A DNA stretch of 64,000 nucleotides from DAISJI01 sp964559835 (GTDB lineage Bacteria > Acidobacteriota > Terriglobia > Terriglobales > Acidobacteriaceae). The position numbers were made by a program, and so were the translations under genes. Of the stretch, positions 32,962-41,468 are shown piece by piece. Every line of letters starts with the position of its first letter. Within the stretch, counting starts at the first letter, position 1. The notes under the pieces were generated by a model. That model saw only the letters and a list, made by a program, of their open reading frames with translations, ran no database searches and had not been told where the DNA came from. Location of the stretch: assembly GCA_964559835.1 (NCBI GenBank), contig CAZLJE010000011.1, positions 78,118 to 142,117 of the forward strand, in the 5' to 3' direction.

Positions 32962-34319
32962 TGGACAAAGCAGGACGTTTCGCAGCGGACGCCATCCTAG
33001 GCATCGACACACTTTGGGGAGGCGACGTGATGTGCGCCTCGGGCACGGGACGGTTCATCGCCGACTCCTGGTTCTCCGACGAGGCTCTGCCGCCGGCATA
33101 CACCGTGGCATCGGCCGGCGCGGTGCGCAAGTCGGGCGGGCTGTCGGCGAAGACCATCGACCGCCAGGCCATTGAAAGGTACCTGCGGGAGATTGATGTA
33201 TCGGCCGCGATCACCGGCGTGTTGTTCGAGGGAGAGCAGATCGGCGGCCAGCGCGGACGCTACCTCATCGGTCTGGCACGCTCGCTGGAAATTATGTGGG
33301 ACCTAGCGATGGAAGTGCTGGCCTTGGGACCGGCGGTCGACTATACCGACTGCGTCGAAGCCTCGACCGGCCGGCCTCCGGAGCAGTCCGATCCGCGCAG
33401 CAAGCGCGAACGACTGGCCGAGTTGCTGGCGCGGGCCGGATTCCATTCCAGCGACGGCCCTTCCCTTCTCACCGCTGTGGATGGCTGGCGGCGTGAACGC
33501 ACGGTGCCGATGGCGTCGGTGAAGGCGATGGGCGCGGCGGTCATCGCAAAGTTCGACGCGCTGGCGGCCAAAAACGTAGTGCCCTATCTGCCGTCCGACC
33601 TCGCCAGAGTGCCGCGCGCGAACATCGAGTTCCTGCCCATCAAAGAGGCGTGGTTCTCCGGTTCCATGAATTACGTAGGGCGCGCCCGCAACACTGACGG
33701 GAGCCCGAAATACGAAGCCACATATGAGATCAACGCGTCGCTTCAGATTTCGGTTCCCGAGTTCGAGCAACTGGTAAGCCATGAGGTCGTGCCCGGGCAC
33801 GTCACGACATTCGCGTACCTGCAGGACCTCTACGTGCGCGGAAAGGTCGGCTTCGAGGCGACCGTACTGACGATGAACACGCGCGCGGCGGCGCTGTTCG
33901 AGGGCATCGCGAACAACGCGATCCTGATGGCGCATGGGGTGAACGAAGTCGAGCAATTGCCCGACGACGACCTGAAGATCGGAGTGCTGTTGGCTCTACT
34001 TCAGGACGACGCGAAGAACCAGACTTCATTCCTTACCTGGGGTGAGAAGCGCGAGAAGGAAGAAGTGGCGAAGACGCTGCGGCGCGATTTCCTGGTCAGC
34101 GAAGAGCGCGCAGACAAACTCTCAGGCGCCTGGGGACGGCACCCGCTGCTCGGGCGCATGTACCTCCCGGCATATCGCTCCGGGACGGAGAGGGTGGCAG
34201 CGCTGCGGCGGAAGTACGCGCCAAGGCAAGTTCTGCCCGCACTCTACGGGTGCAACGGGCTCGTGGACATCGAGACCATCGAGGACGCGCTGCTGGAGAG
34301 GGCCGTCGCTCGGTCCTAG
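32961..34319 (+). CDS. DUF885-like putative metalloprotein
   Basis: 452 residues, largely helical. The central motif SHEVVPGHVTTF (residues about 274-285) matches the HExxxGH pattern of DUF885 proteins, with a downstream Glu-rich helix (AALFEGIANNAILMAHGVNE) in the position of a metal ligand. A carboxypeptidase-like activity is suspected for such proteins. Start ATG 32961 overlaps the stop of the frameshifted small gene and has AAGAAGG upstream; longer upstream frames belong to that other gene. Confidence 0.75.
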   Translation: MDKAGRFAADAILGIDTLWGGDVMCASGTGRFIADSWFSDEALPPAYTVASAGAVRKSGGLSAKTIDRQAIERYLREIDVSAAITGVLFEGEQIGGQRGRYLIGLARSLEIMWDLAMEVLALGPAVDYTDCVEASTGRPPEQSDPRSKRERLAELLARAGFHSSDGPSLLTAVDGWRRERTVPMASVKAMGAAVIAKFDALAAKNVVPYLPSDLARVPRANIEFLPIKEAWFSGSMNYVGRARNTDGSPKYEATYEINASLQISVPEFEQLVSHEVVPGHVTTFAYLQDLYVRGKVGFEATVLTMNTRAAALFEGIANNAILMAHGVNEVEQLPDDDLKIGVLLALLQDDAKNQTSFLTWGEKREKEEVAKTLRRDFLVSEERADKLSGAWGRHPLLGRMYLPAYRSGTERVAALRRKYAPRQVLPALYGCNGLVDIETIEDALLERAVARS

Positions 34320-34365
34320 GCTCATGGCGGAGGGCTCAGGGCGCATGCGAGAATAGCGCGATCGT

Positions 34366-34846
34366 ATGCGCCATTTCCTAGCTCTTGGTGTCTGCGTACT
34401 GCTGTGCTTCGGAGGCGCTAACGCGGCCGCACAATCTGCATCGTCGACCGGAACGATTTCGGGTACCATCGTCGACTCGACCGGCGGGGCCATACCCGGC
34501 GCAACCATTTTCATCGCACGACGGCAATGACCTGAACGACCGCGCCATCATTAACGGCCGCGTGGCGGGACGGAATTCGTTTCGTCAACCCGGATTTTTC
34601 AACCTGGATTTTCGCTTCGTGAAGGACATCACTCTGCGCGGCGAGGGACACCACCTCGACCTGTTCCTCGACGTCTTCAACGTGACCGGCGCCGCAAACC
34701 GCAACTTCGGGCCGGAGGCGGTGAGTATGTTCGGAACGCCGAGGGCGCCGGTGTTCAGCGCGGGGCAGCCGCTGTTCGCGCCCGCGACAACGCGCTACGG
34801 CAGCGCGCGACAGGTGCAGTTCACGGCCAGGATTGTGGCGTTTTGA
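34366..34846 (+). pseudogene. Remnant of a TonB-type receptor gene with a large internal deletion
   Basis: The N-terminus is intact: signal peptide and the start of a CarboxypepD_reg domain (TGTISGTIVDSTGGAIPGA). The frame stops at a TGA near 34527-34529. From about 34515 another frame gives a receptor C-terminus (NDLNDRAIINGRVAGRNSF; FFNLDFRFVKDI; LDLFLDVFNVTGAAN) ending in Phe, as in the full receptor at 18542. About 900 residues are missing between. Decay product of a paralogous receptor. Confidence 0.85.
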
Positions 34847-34852
34847 GGAATT

Positions 34853-34929
34853 CGTATTCAGTATCTCGTATTCCGTATTCCGGCGTGAACGCCCGTGTTT
34901 CACATACGGAATACGTAATACGGAATACG
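34853..34929. repeat. CGTATTC-word inverted repeat between convergent genes
   Basis: CGTATTCCGTAT (34868-34879) is exactly inverted at 34904-34915 and again at 34918-34929, among other CGTATTC/GAATACG words. It sits between the TonB remnant (rightward) and the molybdenum hydroxylase (leftward), where it could stop transcription from both sides. Confidence 0.7.
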
Positions 34930-34933
34930 TCCT

Positions 34934-37129
34934 TTACGTCTTTACCGTTCCACTCGGCACCAGCGGCAGGGCCCTCAGCCTTGTTCCCGTCGCGGCGAAG
35001 ATTGCATTGGCAACCGCGGGAGCAAGCGCGCAGATCGGCGCCTCGCCCGAACCAACGGACGGCAGGTCCTTGCGATCGAGGATCACGACTTCGATCTGCG
35101 GCAGGTCGCGGAAGCGCGGGACGCGATAGTCGTTCATGTGCGGGTTGAGGATCTTGCCGGCATTGAACTGGATGGCCTCGAACAGGGCACCGCCGATACC
35201 CATGACGATCGCGCCCTCCACCTGGTTGCGTATGCCATTGGGATTGACGACGGCGCCGGCCTCGAACGCCTCGACGACGCGGCGGATACGCACCATCGGC
35301 TCAATGTCCACCTCGACACAGGCAGCGTAGAACCCGCCCTTCTCGGTGCCGCACGCCATACCGATGCCGCGCGTTGCGGTGCTCCTCTCGCGCGTCCATT
35401 GGAATTTTTCCGCGGCCGCTTGCAGCACGGCGCGCACGCGTTCGTTGGTCAGGTTCTTTAACCGGAACGCCAGCGGGTCCACGCCGATCGCATTCGCCAG
35501 TTCGTCCATGTGCGACTCGCGCGCGAAGTTGTTGGCGGTCGCGGCCAGTGCGCGATACGAGCCCTGGCGCAGCGGCGACTTCACAGGATGGAACTGCGCG
35601 TTCTTGTTGGCGATGTTGTACTGCGGCTCGATGCCCGCGGGGCCGGAGTTGTAGTTGTGGAAGTCCCAGGCGACGATCGCGCCGTCGCGGGTGACGCCGC
35701 TGCGGACCTCGATCACGCCCGCGGGACGGAAGTACGCCCAACTGAATTCTTCCTGGCGCGTCCATACCAGCTTCACCGGTTTTCCAGCGGCGCGCGCCAG
35801 GTGCGCGGCTTCGACGGCGGCGTCGCCGGTATGCTTGCCGCCATATGCGGAGCCGGTGTCAGGCACGATGACGCGCACCTTGTCGGTCGAGATGCGGAAC
35901 GCGTCGGCGAGTTCGTCGCGTACGGCAAACGGACGCTGCGTGCCCGTCCAGACCGTGAGCTTGTCGCCGTCCCATTCGGCGACGGCGGCGCGCGGCTCCA
36001 GTGGTGTGTGCGCGATGTACTGGACGGTGTAGGTGCGCTGGAGTTTTACCGGCGCCGAGGCCAGCGCTTTCTCGACGTCCCCGGCCTGGTCGCCAGCGCG
36101 TGGGGCGGGACGGGTTTCACCGCCACCGGCCGGATCGGCATGTTGTTTGAGGTAGTCGAAGAGGTTCGCGTTCGACGGCCCCTCCGGCATCTTCCAGGTG
36201 GCCTGAATCGCCTTCACGGCGCGTTCGGCGGTCGGCGGATCGGGCGCGGCGACGCCGACGAAGTTGCCGTCACTGACCACCTTCACTCCTGGAATGGCTT
36301 CCGCTGCTTTCGTATCGACGGAGTTAATCTCGGCGCCGTAGGCCGGTGGCCGCAGGATCTTGCCGAACATCATGCCCGGACGGACGAGGTCCGATGTGTA
36401 CTGATGCTTGCCGGTGACGAACGCGCGTCCATCCACCTTCGGGACCACCGTGCCCGCAATGGTCCATTCCGTCGGCGGCGTCTCCACCGGGGTCCCCAGC
36501 GTGCCCGGTTTTGGCACGCTGGGGTGGTCGGGCGGATCGCCTTCGATGATCTGCGTCAGCTTTTCTCCGCGCGTCAGTTCGCCATACGTCATGGAACGAT
36601 TCGAGGATGGATCGGTGACGCGCCCATCTTTCGCCACCAGCTTTGACCGATCGGCGTTCCATTGCTTCGCCGCCGTGTCGAGCAGCAGTTCGCGCGCGGT
36701 CGCGGCGACGTCGCGCAGGATGGGCGCCATGCGCGGCGTGGTCTGGCTCCCGAAGGTGCCGGCGTCCCAGGGGACGAGGTCGGTGTCACCCATGAGCATC
36801 GTGATCTGGTCCACGGGCGCGCGCAGCTCTTCCGCCACCGCCTGCGTTAACGACGTGCGGATGTTCTGGCCCATTTCAACTTTGCCTGTCAGGACCGTGA
36901 TGCGTCCGTCGGGCGCGATGTGCAGCCAGGAATTCAAATCTTTCGGAAGCTGTTGCTGGCCACCGCGCCGTCCGGATTCCTGCGCCAATACCGCGGGAGC
37001 CGCGGCGCAAACCAGCAGTCCACCGCCGAAGACTTTCAGGAAATCGCGGCGGTCGAGCGAGAACCAGTGCAGGATCCCGCTGACCTGATGTTGCTCGAGC
37101 TCTAAGAGAAGGTCATCGCGCTCGCTCAT
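34934..37129 (-). CDS. Molybdopterin-binding large subunit, isoquinoline 1-oxidoreductase type
   Basis: 731 residues. A Tat motif DRRDFLKVFGGGLL (about residues 26-39) marks export to the periplasm. Then the two-domain Mo-hydroxylase body (LHIAPDGRITVLTGKVEMGQN; VIVPDTGSAYGGKHTGDAAVEAAHLARA; GAVVNPNGIRNQVEGAIVMGIGGALFE; VGSGEAPICALAPAVANAI). The active-site Glu is in the GSGEAP motif. Works with the 2Fe-2S subunit upstream, which overlaps by four bases; no FAD subunit. Hydroxylates an unknown aromatic or aldehyde substrate. A 31-bp hairpin repeat encodes DHPSVPKPGTLG inside it. Confidence 0.93.
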   Translation of the reverse strand: MSERDDLLLELEQHQVSGILHWFSLDRRDFLKVFGGGLLVCAAAPAVLAQESGRRGGQQQLPKDLNSWLHIAPDGRITVLTGKVEMGQNIRTSLTQAVAEELRAPVDQITMLMGDTDLVPWDAGTFGSQTTPRMAPILRDVAATARELLLDTAAKQWNADRSKLVAKDGRVTDPSSNRSMTYGELTRGEKLTQIIEGDPPDHPSVPKPGTLGTPVETPPTEWTIAGTVVPKVDGRAFVTGKHQYTSDLVRPGMMFGKILRPPAYGAEINSVDTKAAEAIPGVKVVSDGNFVGVAAPDPPTAERAVKAIQATWKMPEGPSNANLFDYLKQHADPAGGGETRPAPRAGDQAGDVEKALASAPVKLQRTYTVQYIAHTPLEPRAAVAEWDGDKLTVWTGTQRPFAVRDELADAFRISTDKVRVIVPDTGSAYGGKHTGDAAVEAAHLARAAGKPVKLVWTRQEEFSWAYFRPAGVIEVRSGVTRDGAIVAWDFHNYNSGPAGIEPQYNIANKNAQFHPVKSPLRQGSYRALAATANNFARESHMDELANAIGVDPLAFRLKNLTNERVRAVLQAAAEKFQWTRERSTATRGIGMACGTEKGGFYAACVEVDIEPMVRIRRVVEAFEAGAVVNPNGIRNQVEGAIVMGIGGALFEAIQFNAGKILNPHMNDYRVPRFRDLPQIEVVILDRKDLPSVGSGEAPICALAPAVANAIFAATGTRLRALPLVPSGTVKT
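36494..36524. repeat. CCCCAGCGTGCC hairpin inside the Mo-hydroxylase gene
   Basis: CCCCAGCGTGCC (36494-36505) is perfectly inverted at 36513-36524 with a 7-base loop. It lies in frame in the linker between two conserved blocks of the large subunit and adds about ten residues rich in Pro and Gly. Confidence 0.75.
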
Positions 37130-37590
37130 GACTGGCTCCTTCTGGGTAGCGCATGACGGACTGCGGCAAGGATGCGCGGGTACGTCCCGCAGCGGCAGAC
37201 GTTCCCGTTCATCTGGCGGATGATCTCGTCATCGGTGGGGCTCGGGACGGCGCTCAGCAGCCCGACCGCCGACATGATCATGCCCGACGTGCAATAAGCG
37301 CACTGGAACGCTTCGTGGTCCAGAAACGCCTGCTGCACCGGGTGCAGATTTCCGTTCTGCTCCAGACCTTCGATGGTGGTGATCTTCTTGCCGACGGCCT
37401 GCGACACCGGCGTCCGGCAGGAGCGCGCCGGACGGCCGTCGAGCAGCACGGTGCAGGCGCCGCACTGGCCTTCGCCGCAGCCGTACTTGGTGCCGGTCAT
37501 TTGGAGGTAGTTGCGGAGCACGGAAAGAAGCGGTTCGTCGGGCGGCGCGTCCACCTGCCGCTCGCTGCCGTTAACGTTCAAGACCAACAC
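37126..37590 (-). CDS. 2Fe-2S subunit of molybdenum hydroxylase
   Basis: 154 residues with two iron-sulfur clusters: plant-ferredoxin type CGEGQCGACTVL...SC and the four-helix type CAYCTSGM...CRCGTY. Passes electrons from the Mo subunit to an acceptor (probably a cytochrome, given the periplasmic form). First gene of a two-gene operon. Confidence 0.96.
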   Translation of the reverse strand: MLVLNVNGSERQVDAPPDEPLLSVLRNYLQMTGTKYGCGEGQCGACTVLLDGRPARSCRTPVSQAVGKKITTIEGLEQNGNLHPVQQAFLDHEAFQCAYCTSGMIMSAVGLLSAVPSPTDDEIIRQMNGNVCRCGTYPRILAAVRHALPRRSQS

Positions 37591-37652
37591 GCTGCACCCC
37601 CTTTGCGAGGCGAACTAATGATTTTATCGCGTCACGCTGAACGGTAACGCAT

Positions 37653-37696
37653 GCGTCTCGTCTGCCACTCCGCGACGCCCGTGGCAGGCGAGACGC
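37653..37696. repeat. GTCTCG/CGAGAC hairpin between divergent genes
   Basis: GCGTCTCGTCTGCCAC (37653-37668) pairs with GTGGCAGGCGAGACGC (37681-37696), one wobble, 12-base loop. It lies in the promoter region shared by the 2Fe-2S gene and the glycoside hydrolase. REP-like by structure. Confidence 0.65.
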
Positions 37697-37760
37697 CCGC
37701 GTTGCGTTCCGAGCTGAGGCAACCGAGTGAGCGATTCCGACCTCAGCACCGTTTGTGAAG

Positions 37761-39206
37761 ATGCGGTTCCAAGCATCGTGGCTGTTGCTCATCGTGGTGG
37801 CGATCACCGTCGCGCCTGCACAGCAGCTGACACCGAAACGCGCCCTGCCTCTCAAGCACTTTCCCGACTCGCGCCTTAACGCGGCGGACGGCTTCTATCG
37901 TATGCCGACCGGCATCGGCGACGATTACTGGGATGGCAACGACAGCGTCGCGCGCGTTCGTCGTCATATGGAAACAGCACGGCAACTCGGCGTTAAATAT
38001 CTGCGCTGCGCCTTCAGTTGGAACGGCATTGAGCACGAACAAGGCGTTTACAAATGGAGATTCTGGGACCAACTGGTCGCGGAATCGGAACGGGCGGGAA
38101 TCCGCTTGATCCCATATGTCGCGTACACGCCCGAATGGGCGGCGCGCAGCCGCGATCAGTACTGGAAACAGCCGCCCCGCGATGCGGCCCTCTATGCAGC
38201 GTTCATGGAAAAGGTCGCCGCCCGTTATCGCGGACAGATCCTGTCCTGGGAGCTGTGGAACGAGCCGGACATCCAGGATTACTGGCTGGGCAGCCGCGAG
38301 GAGTACGCCGAGTTGGTACGGCAGGCGGCGGTCAGTGTGCGGCGCGCGGATCCGGCGGCGGTCATTGTTTTGGGTGGGATGAGCCGCGGGCCTTCCGAAT
38401 TCCTGCAACGGTTGCTGCGCGAGGACCGCGTTGCGGAATACGTCGATGTCATCGCGATGCATGCCTACCCTGAGTCATGGGACCCGGAACGAGCCGAAGC
38501 GATCTACATCAACTGGGTACGCCAGATGAGCGAGCTGATCACCAGCAGCGGTATTGGCGCCGATTTCTGGCTGAACGAGATTGGTTATCCCGATTACCGG
38601 TACCGCGCGAATCAGGCATCCAAGTACGGCGGTGACGTGTACTACGCTTACGAACACACGCCGGCCTATCAAGGAGTGTTCCTGTTCAAGTCGTTCGTGA
38701 TGGCGGAGCGCGGGCCCGCATCGCTCGCAGCCTGGTACCGGATCGACGACTTCCCCAGGACCGAGCGCAGGCTCGGCGACGATTACGTCCACTACCACCT
38801 CGGGGTTGTCGACGTGGCCCACCAGCCGAAGCCCGCCTTCCGTGCGTTCCAGTTTTTCAATCGGTTATTCGCTGAGGCGGTGCGAACGGTGGAGCCGGCT
38901 GCGGCTCCGTCGAAGAATTCTCAAGCGGTGGTGAACGTGTTTCGGCGCCAGACTGGTGGCTTCATAGTGGCGGCGTGGCTGCGCTCATCCGAAAAAGGGG
39001 AGACCAGCGACCGCAGCGGCATGGCGGCGGACCGTCGCGCAGAAACCCTAACTGTCCCACTTCCATGCCCAACCGCCTCTCAGCTTCGCGTATACGACGT
39101 GTTCGGACACACGCATGAATCGGCCGCGAAACTGGACAGGGGCGAACTGACACACGTGCCACTGCGCGGCAGCAACGTGTTTGTCGCAACCGTGCAGTGC
39201 CGATAA
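37761..39206 (+). CDS. Secreted glycoside hydrolase, clan GH-A type
   Basis: 481 residues. Signal peptide (1-20), then a TIM barrel. The acid/base Glu is in LSWELWNEPDIQDYW and a nucleophile Glu is in ADFWLNEIGYPDYR, the two-glutamate pattern of GH-A families (GH5/GH39-like). A beta-rich C-terminal part (about 375-481) may be a small accessory domain. Substrate not predictable. ATG 37761 and GTG 37755 are both possible. It stands alone. Confidence 0.8.
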   Translation: MRFQASWLLLIVVAITVAPAQQLTPKRALPLKHFPDSRLNAADGFYRMPTGIGDDYWDGNDSVARVRRHMETARQLGVKYLRCAFSWNGIEHEQGVYKWRFWDQLVAESERAGIRLIPYVAYTPEWAARSRDQYWKQPPRDAALYAAFMEKVAARYRGQILSWELWNEPDIQDYWLGSREEYAELVRQAAVSVRRADPAAVIVLGGMSRGPSEFLQRLLREDRVAEYVDVIAMHAYPESWDPERAEAIYINWVRQMSELITSSGIGADFWLNEIGYPDYRYRANQASKYGGDVYYAYEHTPAYQGVFLFKSFVMAERGPASLAAWYRIDDFPRTERRLGDDYVHYHLGVVDVAHQPKPAFRAFQFFNRLFAEAVRTVEPAAAPSKNSQAVVNVFRRQTGGFIVAAWLRSSEKGETSDRSGMAADRRAETLTVPLPCPTASQLRVYDVFGHTHESAAKLDRGELTHVPLRGSNVFVATVQCR

Positions 39207-39547
39207 GCACTCAGTAGGAGCCGGCTTACTTCAATCAGTAGCGCTCGAGCAGCTCTCGCAATCGAGGATCGGAGCGAAGCGGGTGGGTTTGCGCGCCAGG
39301 TAGATCAAATATTCGCAGCTCCACAGCCTGTTTTGTTTTCAGCGCGGACGCCAGTATGTGATTGCTGTCACGTTGTTCTGCGAAACCGTAGGTCGTAGGT
39401 CATACGTTGGAAAAGAAAAACCACGGATTTGCACCGATGAACGCGGATTCAAAATGGTTCTTTCATATCCGTGCTGATCCGTGAAAATCCGTGGTGAATT
39501 GTTGTTGATCCCTTCCGCCCTACGTCCTACGACCTACGCCCGACGGC
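39207..39547. repeat. Gene-free gap with two nested word-type inverted repeats
   Basis: Outer pair: GTAGGTCGTAGGTC (39388-39401) against GTCCTACGACCTAC (39524-39537), 13 of 14 matched. Inner pair: CCACGGATT (39421-39429) against AATCCGTGG (39486-39494), with extra CCGATG/CGGATT words between. The inner words match the element at 23804. It lies between convergent genes. The left part, 39207-39380, shows nothing recognisable. Confidence 0.7.
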
Positions 39548-40117
39548 TCAGGCAGCGTCGATGCCGCGGCGCTGCTTCATTTCCGCATGGATGGCCTTCA
39601 AGTCGTCGGGAGTAAGCCGCGCCCGGATCAGCGGGAACACGATTTCTTCTTCGAGAGCAAGATGCTCATGCCAGAGTTCCTGTAGGAGGGCGGCGTCGGA
39701 ACGCAGTTCCGCGGCTTCCGACGGCAGCTTCTCCGGATGTTCCTTCACCTCGGCCCAACGAGGAACCAGCCGGGCAACTACCTCGTCAATGGGCCCGTGC
39801 TGGTCCACCATCGCCTGGAGCGACTCGCGCTCTCGCACGTCGGTCAAGTTGCGTCGCAGACGCGGATAGACGGATTCGTTTTCGTCGGCTTCATGCAACG
39901 GCAACGCGACGCAGTAGTACCGATGCACCGCTTCCGCTGCATTCGCGATTTCGGCTGCTGCACTTCGATCCGCTTCCGCAAGTCGGACGGCGATTGCGGT
40001 GAAATGCCGGATGCGATTGTGACACGCCAGCAACATGTCGACGGCGTCCTGCTCGAGAGCCGGCGCCGATGTAACTTTGATATCGGTGATCATTAATGGC
40101 ATTCTAGCGCTTTTCAT
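39548..40117 (-). CDS. Hemerythrin HHE domain protein
   Basis: 189 residues, four-helix bundle with a di-iron ligand pattern: His in LACHNRIRH, HEADENESVYP, VDQHGPID, and LWHEHLALEEEIVFP. Such proteins bind O2 or NO, or act in iron handling. Start uncertain: ATGs at 40117, 40102 and 40093 are in frame and none has a strong ribosome-binding site. Confidence 0.9.
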   Translation of the reverse strand: MKSARMPLMITDIKVTSAPALEQDAVDMLLACHNRIRHFTAIAVRLAEADRSAAAEIANAAEAVHRYYCVALPLHEADENESVYPRLRRNLTDVRERESLQAMVDQHGPIDEVVARLVPRWAEVKEHPEKLPSEAAELRSDAALLQELWHEHLALEEEIVFPLIRARLTPDDLKAIHAEMKQRRGIDAA

Positions 40118-40198
40118 AACGCCAACGTAAGTTGTTGATTACAAGGGACTATGCAGAAGTAAAGAACGAGAGTAGTTCCGTTTTAGGGCGATTTCCGG

Positions 40199-40204
40199 TA
40201 TGAT
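40199..40204 (+). promoter_or_regulatory. -10 TATGAT and long leader of the cold-shock gene
   Basis: TATGAT at 40199-40204 gives an mRNA leader of about 110 bases before the ATG at 40324. Long structured leaders are typical of cold-shock genes and may give temperature-dependent translation. No convincing -35. GAAGGAAAC near the ATG serves as ribosome-binding site. Confidence 0.45.
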
Positions 40205-40323
40205 TTAGCTGCGTTGTTTTGAAACGGTTCGAGAGCAGTTCCCGCCAAAGTGCGTTCCCTGTCTCTAAAGCCCCGATTCAAATACACGTAACACCGAAGA
40301 AAGAAGAAGGAAACAGCTACATC

Positions 40324-40524
40324 ATGGAACAAGGTACAGTGAAGTGGTTCAATGACGCGAAAGGTTATGGCTTCATCAGCCGCCAGAACGGCGAGGACGT
40401 GTTCGTCCACTACTCGGCGATCCAGTCCGGTGGCTTCCGCAGCTTGCAGGAAGGTCAGGCCGTTCAGTTCAATGTCGTCAAGGGACCCAAGGGCTGGCAG
40501 GCAGAGAACGTTCAACCTCTCTAA
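40324..40524 (+). CDS. Cold-shock protein (CspA family)
   Basis: 66-residue single cold-shock domain: GTVKWFNDAKGYGFISRQNGEDVFVHYSAI contains RNP1 (KGYGFI) and RNP2 (VFVHY), and ends VKGPKGWQAENVQPL. Binds single-stranded nucleic acid and melts mRNA structure. Monocistronic, with its own terminator downstream. Confidence 0.97.
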   Translation: MEQGTVKWFNDAKGYGFISRQNGEDVFVHYSAIQSGGFRSLQEGQAVQFNVVKGPKGWQAENVQPL

Positions 40525-40559
40525 GGCGAGAGGGTAACAACGCAATCTGAATTTGTGAG

Positions 40560-40592
40560 AAAGGGGTGGCTTCGGTCATCCCTTTTTGTTTT
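40560..40592 (+). terminator. Intrinsic terminator of the cold-shock gene
   Basis: Stem AAAGGGGTGGC (40560-40570), TTCG tetraloop, GTCATCCCTTT and then TTGTTTTT. Good rho-independent form. The following 40593-40799 holds no recognised gene. Confidence 0.85.
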
Positions 40593-40799
40593 TCGCGATG
40601 GTTGACATTTTGGTTGACTGCATTGCCCGAATGCAGCAAAGTTCACAGTCGATGTGCAGGATCTTGCGACTCGACAGCCTCAGACCTGTGCATTGTCGTG
40701 TGTAAGTAACTCATTCTTCAGCATAGAATGTCCACCGCCTATTGGACTCTGGTGTGCTGATTGAAGATGGGTTTGTCCGCAAGTCCGGGGGGAAGACAG

Positions 40800-41402
40800 A
40801 TGAGAATGCGCTCGGCAGTATTAATGATCGCAATAATGGCGTGTGCAGTGTCCGCGTTCGCGGGACCAACCATTATCATCGGCGACCCCGCGTGTTCTTC
40901 CTGGGACAACAGCGCGGGTCCGATCCAGTCGGTTAGCAACCTGAACAACTTTAGCTTTACCACCAACTCTATTGGTGGGGGCTACTTCGGGTTCTGTAAC
41001 AACACGGGATCGCAATGGACGACCGTGGATTTCAAGTTCCTGTCGTCGACGCTACCGACGATCTTCTGCAACAGCGATATCTATTTGACCTGCGACGTGA
41101 CCCCGATCACGGGCGGATACGATATCAAGTTCTCCGATCCCAAGAATCCGAGCAGCAACTCCGACCCCGGCGGCATACCGGACGGCCACTATCTGGCTAT
41201 CAATATGAATAGTCCCAGTGCAACCTGCACACCCACCGCAACTAACCCGTGTAATGGGAATGGCGGGGATTGGCCTCCCTTACTTACGGTTTACGGTGGC
41301 ACGAACCAGGACGCGACCATTCCGACTCCGGAGCCGGCAGCGATCATCTTGGTTGGCACGGGTCTGGTCGCACTGCGCCAGTACCGCCGTCGTCGTAAGT
41401 AG
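40800..41402 (+). CDS. PEP-CTERM sorting-domain exported protein
   Basis: 200 residues. Signal peptide (1-22), an Asn/Ser/Gly/Cys-rich middle with no known domain, and a C-terminal PTPEP motif, a hydrophobic helix (AAIILVGTGLVAL) and RQYRRRRK. This tripartite tail is recognised by exosortase in exopolysaccharide-producing Gram-negatives; no exosortase gene is in the window. ATG 40800 has GGGGGAAG upstream. Confidence 0.9.
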   Translation: MRMRSAVLMIAIMACAVSAFAGPTIIIGDPACSSWDNSAGPIQSVSNLNNFSFTTNSIGGGYFGFCNNTGSQWTTVDFKFLSSTLPTIFCNSDIYLTCDVTPITGGYDIKFSDPKNPSSNSDPGGIPDGHYLAINMNSPSATCTPTATNPCNGNGGDWPPLLTVYGGTNQDATIPTPEPAAIILVGTGLVALRQYRRRRK

Positions 41403-41423
41403 TGGAAGACGCGCAAAGGGTCA

Positions 41424-41452
41424 AAAGGCCGCCTCTGGGCGGCCTTTCTTAT
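41424..41452. terminator. Bidirectional terminator between PEP-CTERM gene and kinase gene
   Basis: AAAGGCCGCC (41424-41433) against GGCGGCCTTT (41438-41447), loop TCTG, followed by CTTATT and preceded by A residues. It serves the convergent genes on both sides. Confidence 0.85.
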
Positions 41453-41468
41453 TGACTGCAGCGCAGCT

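Noticed and set aside
39388..39537. Possible CRISPR array from repeated words
   Set aside because: Words are short, inverted and not separated by equal unique spacers; no cas genes.
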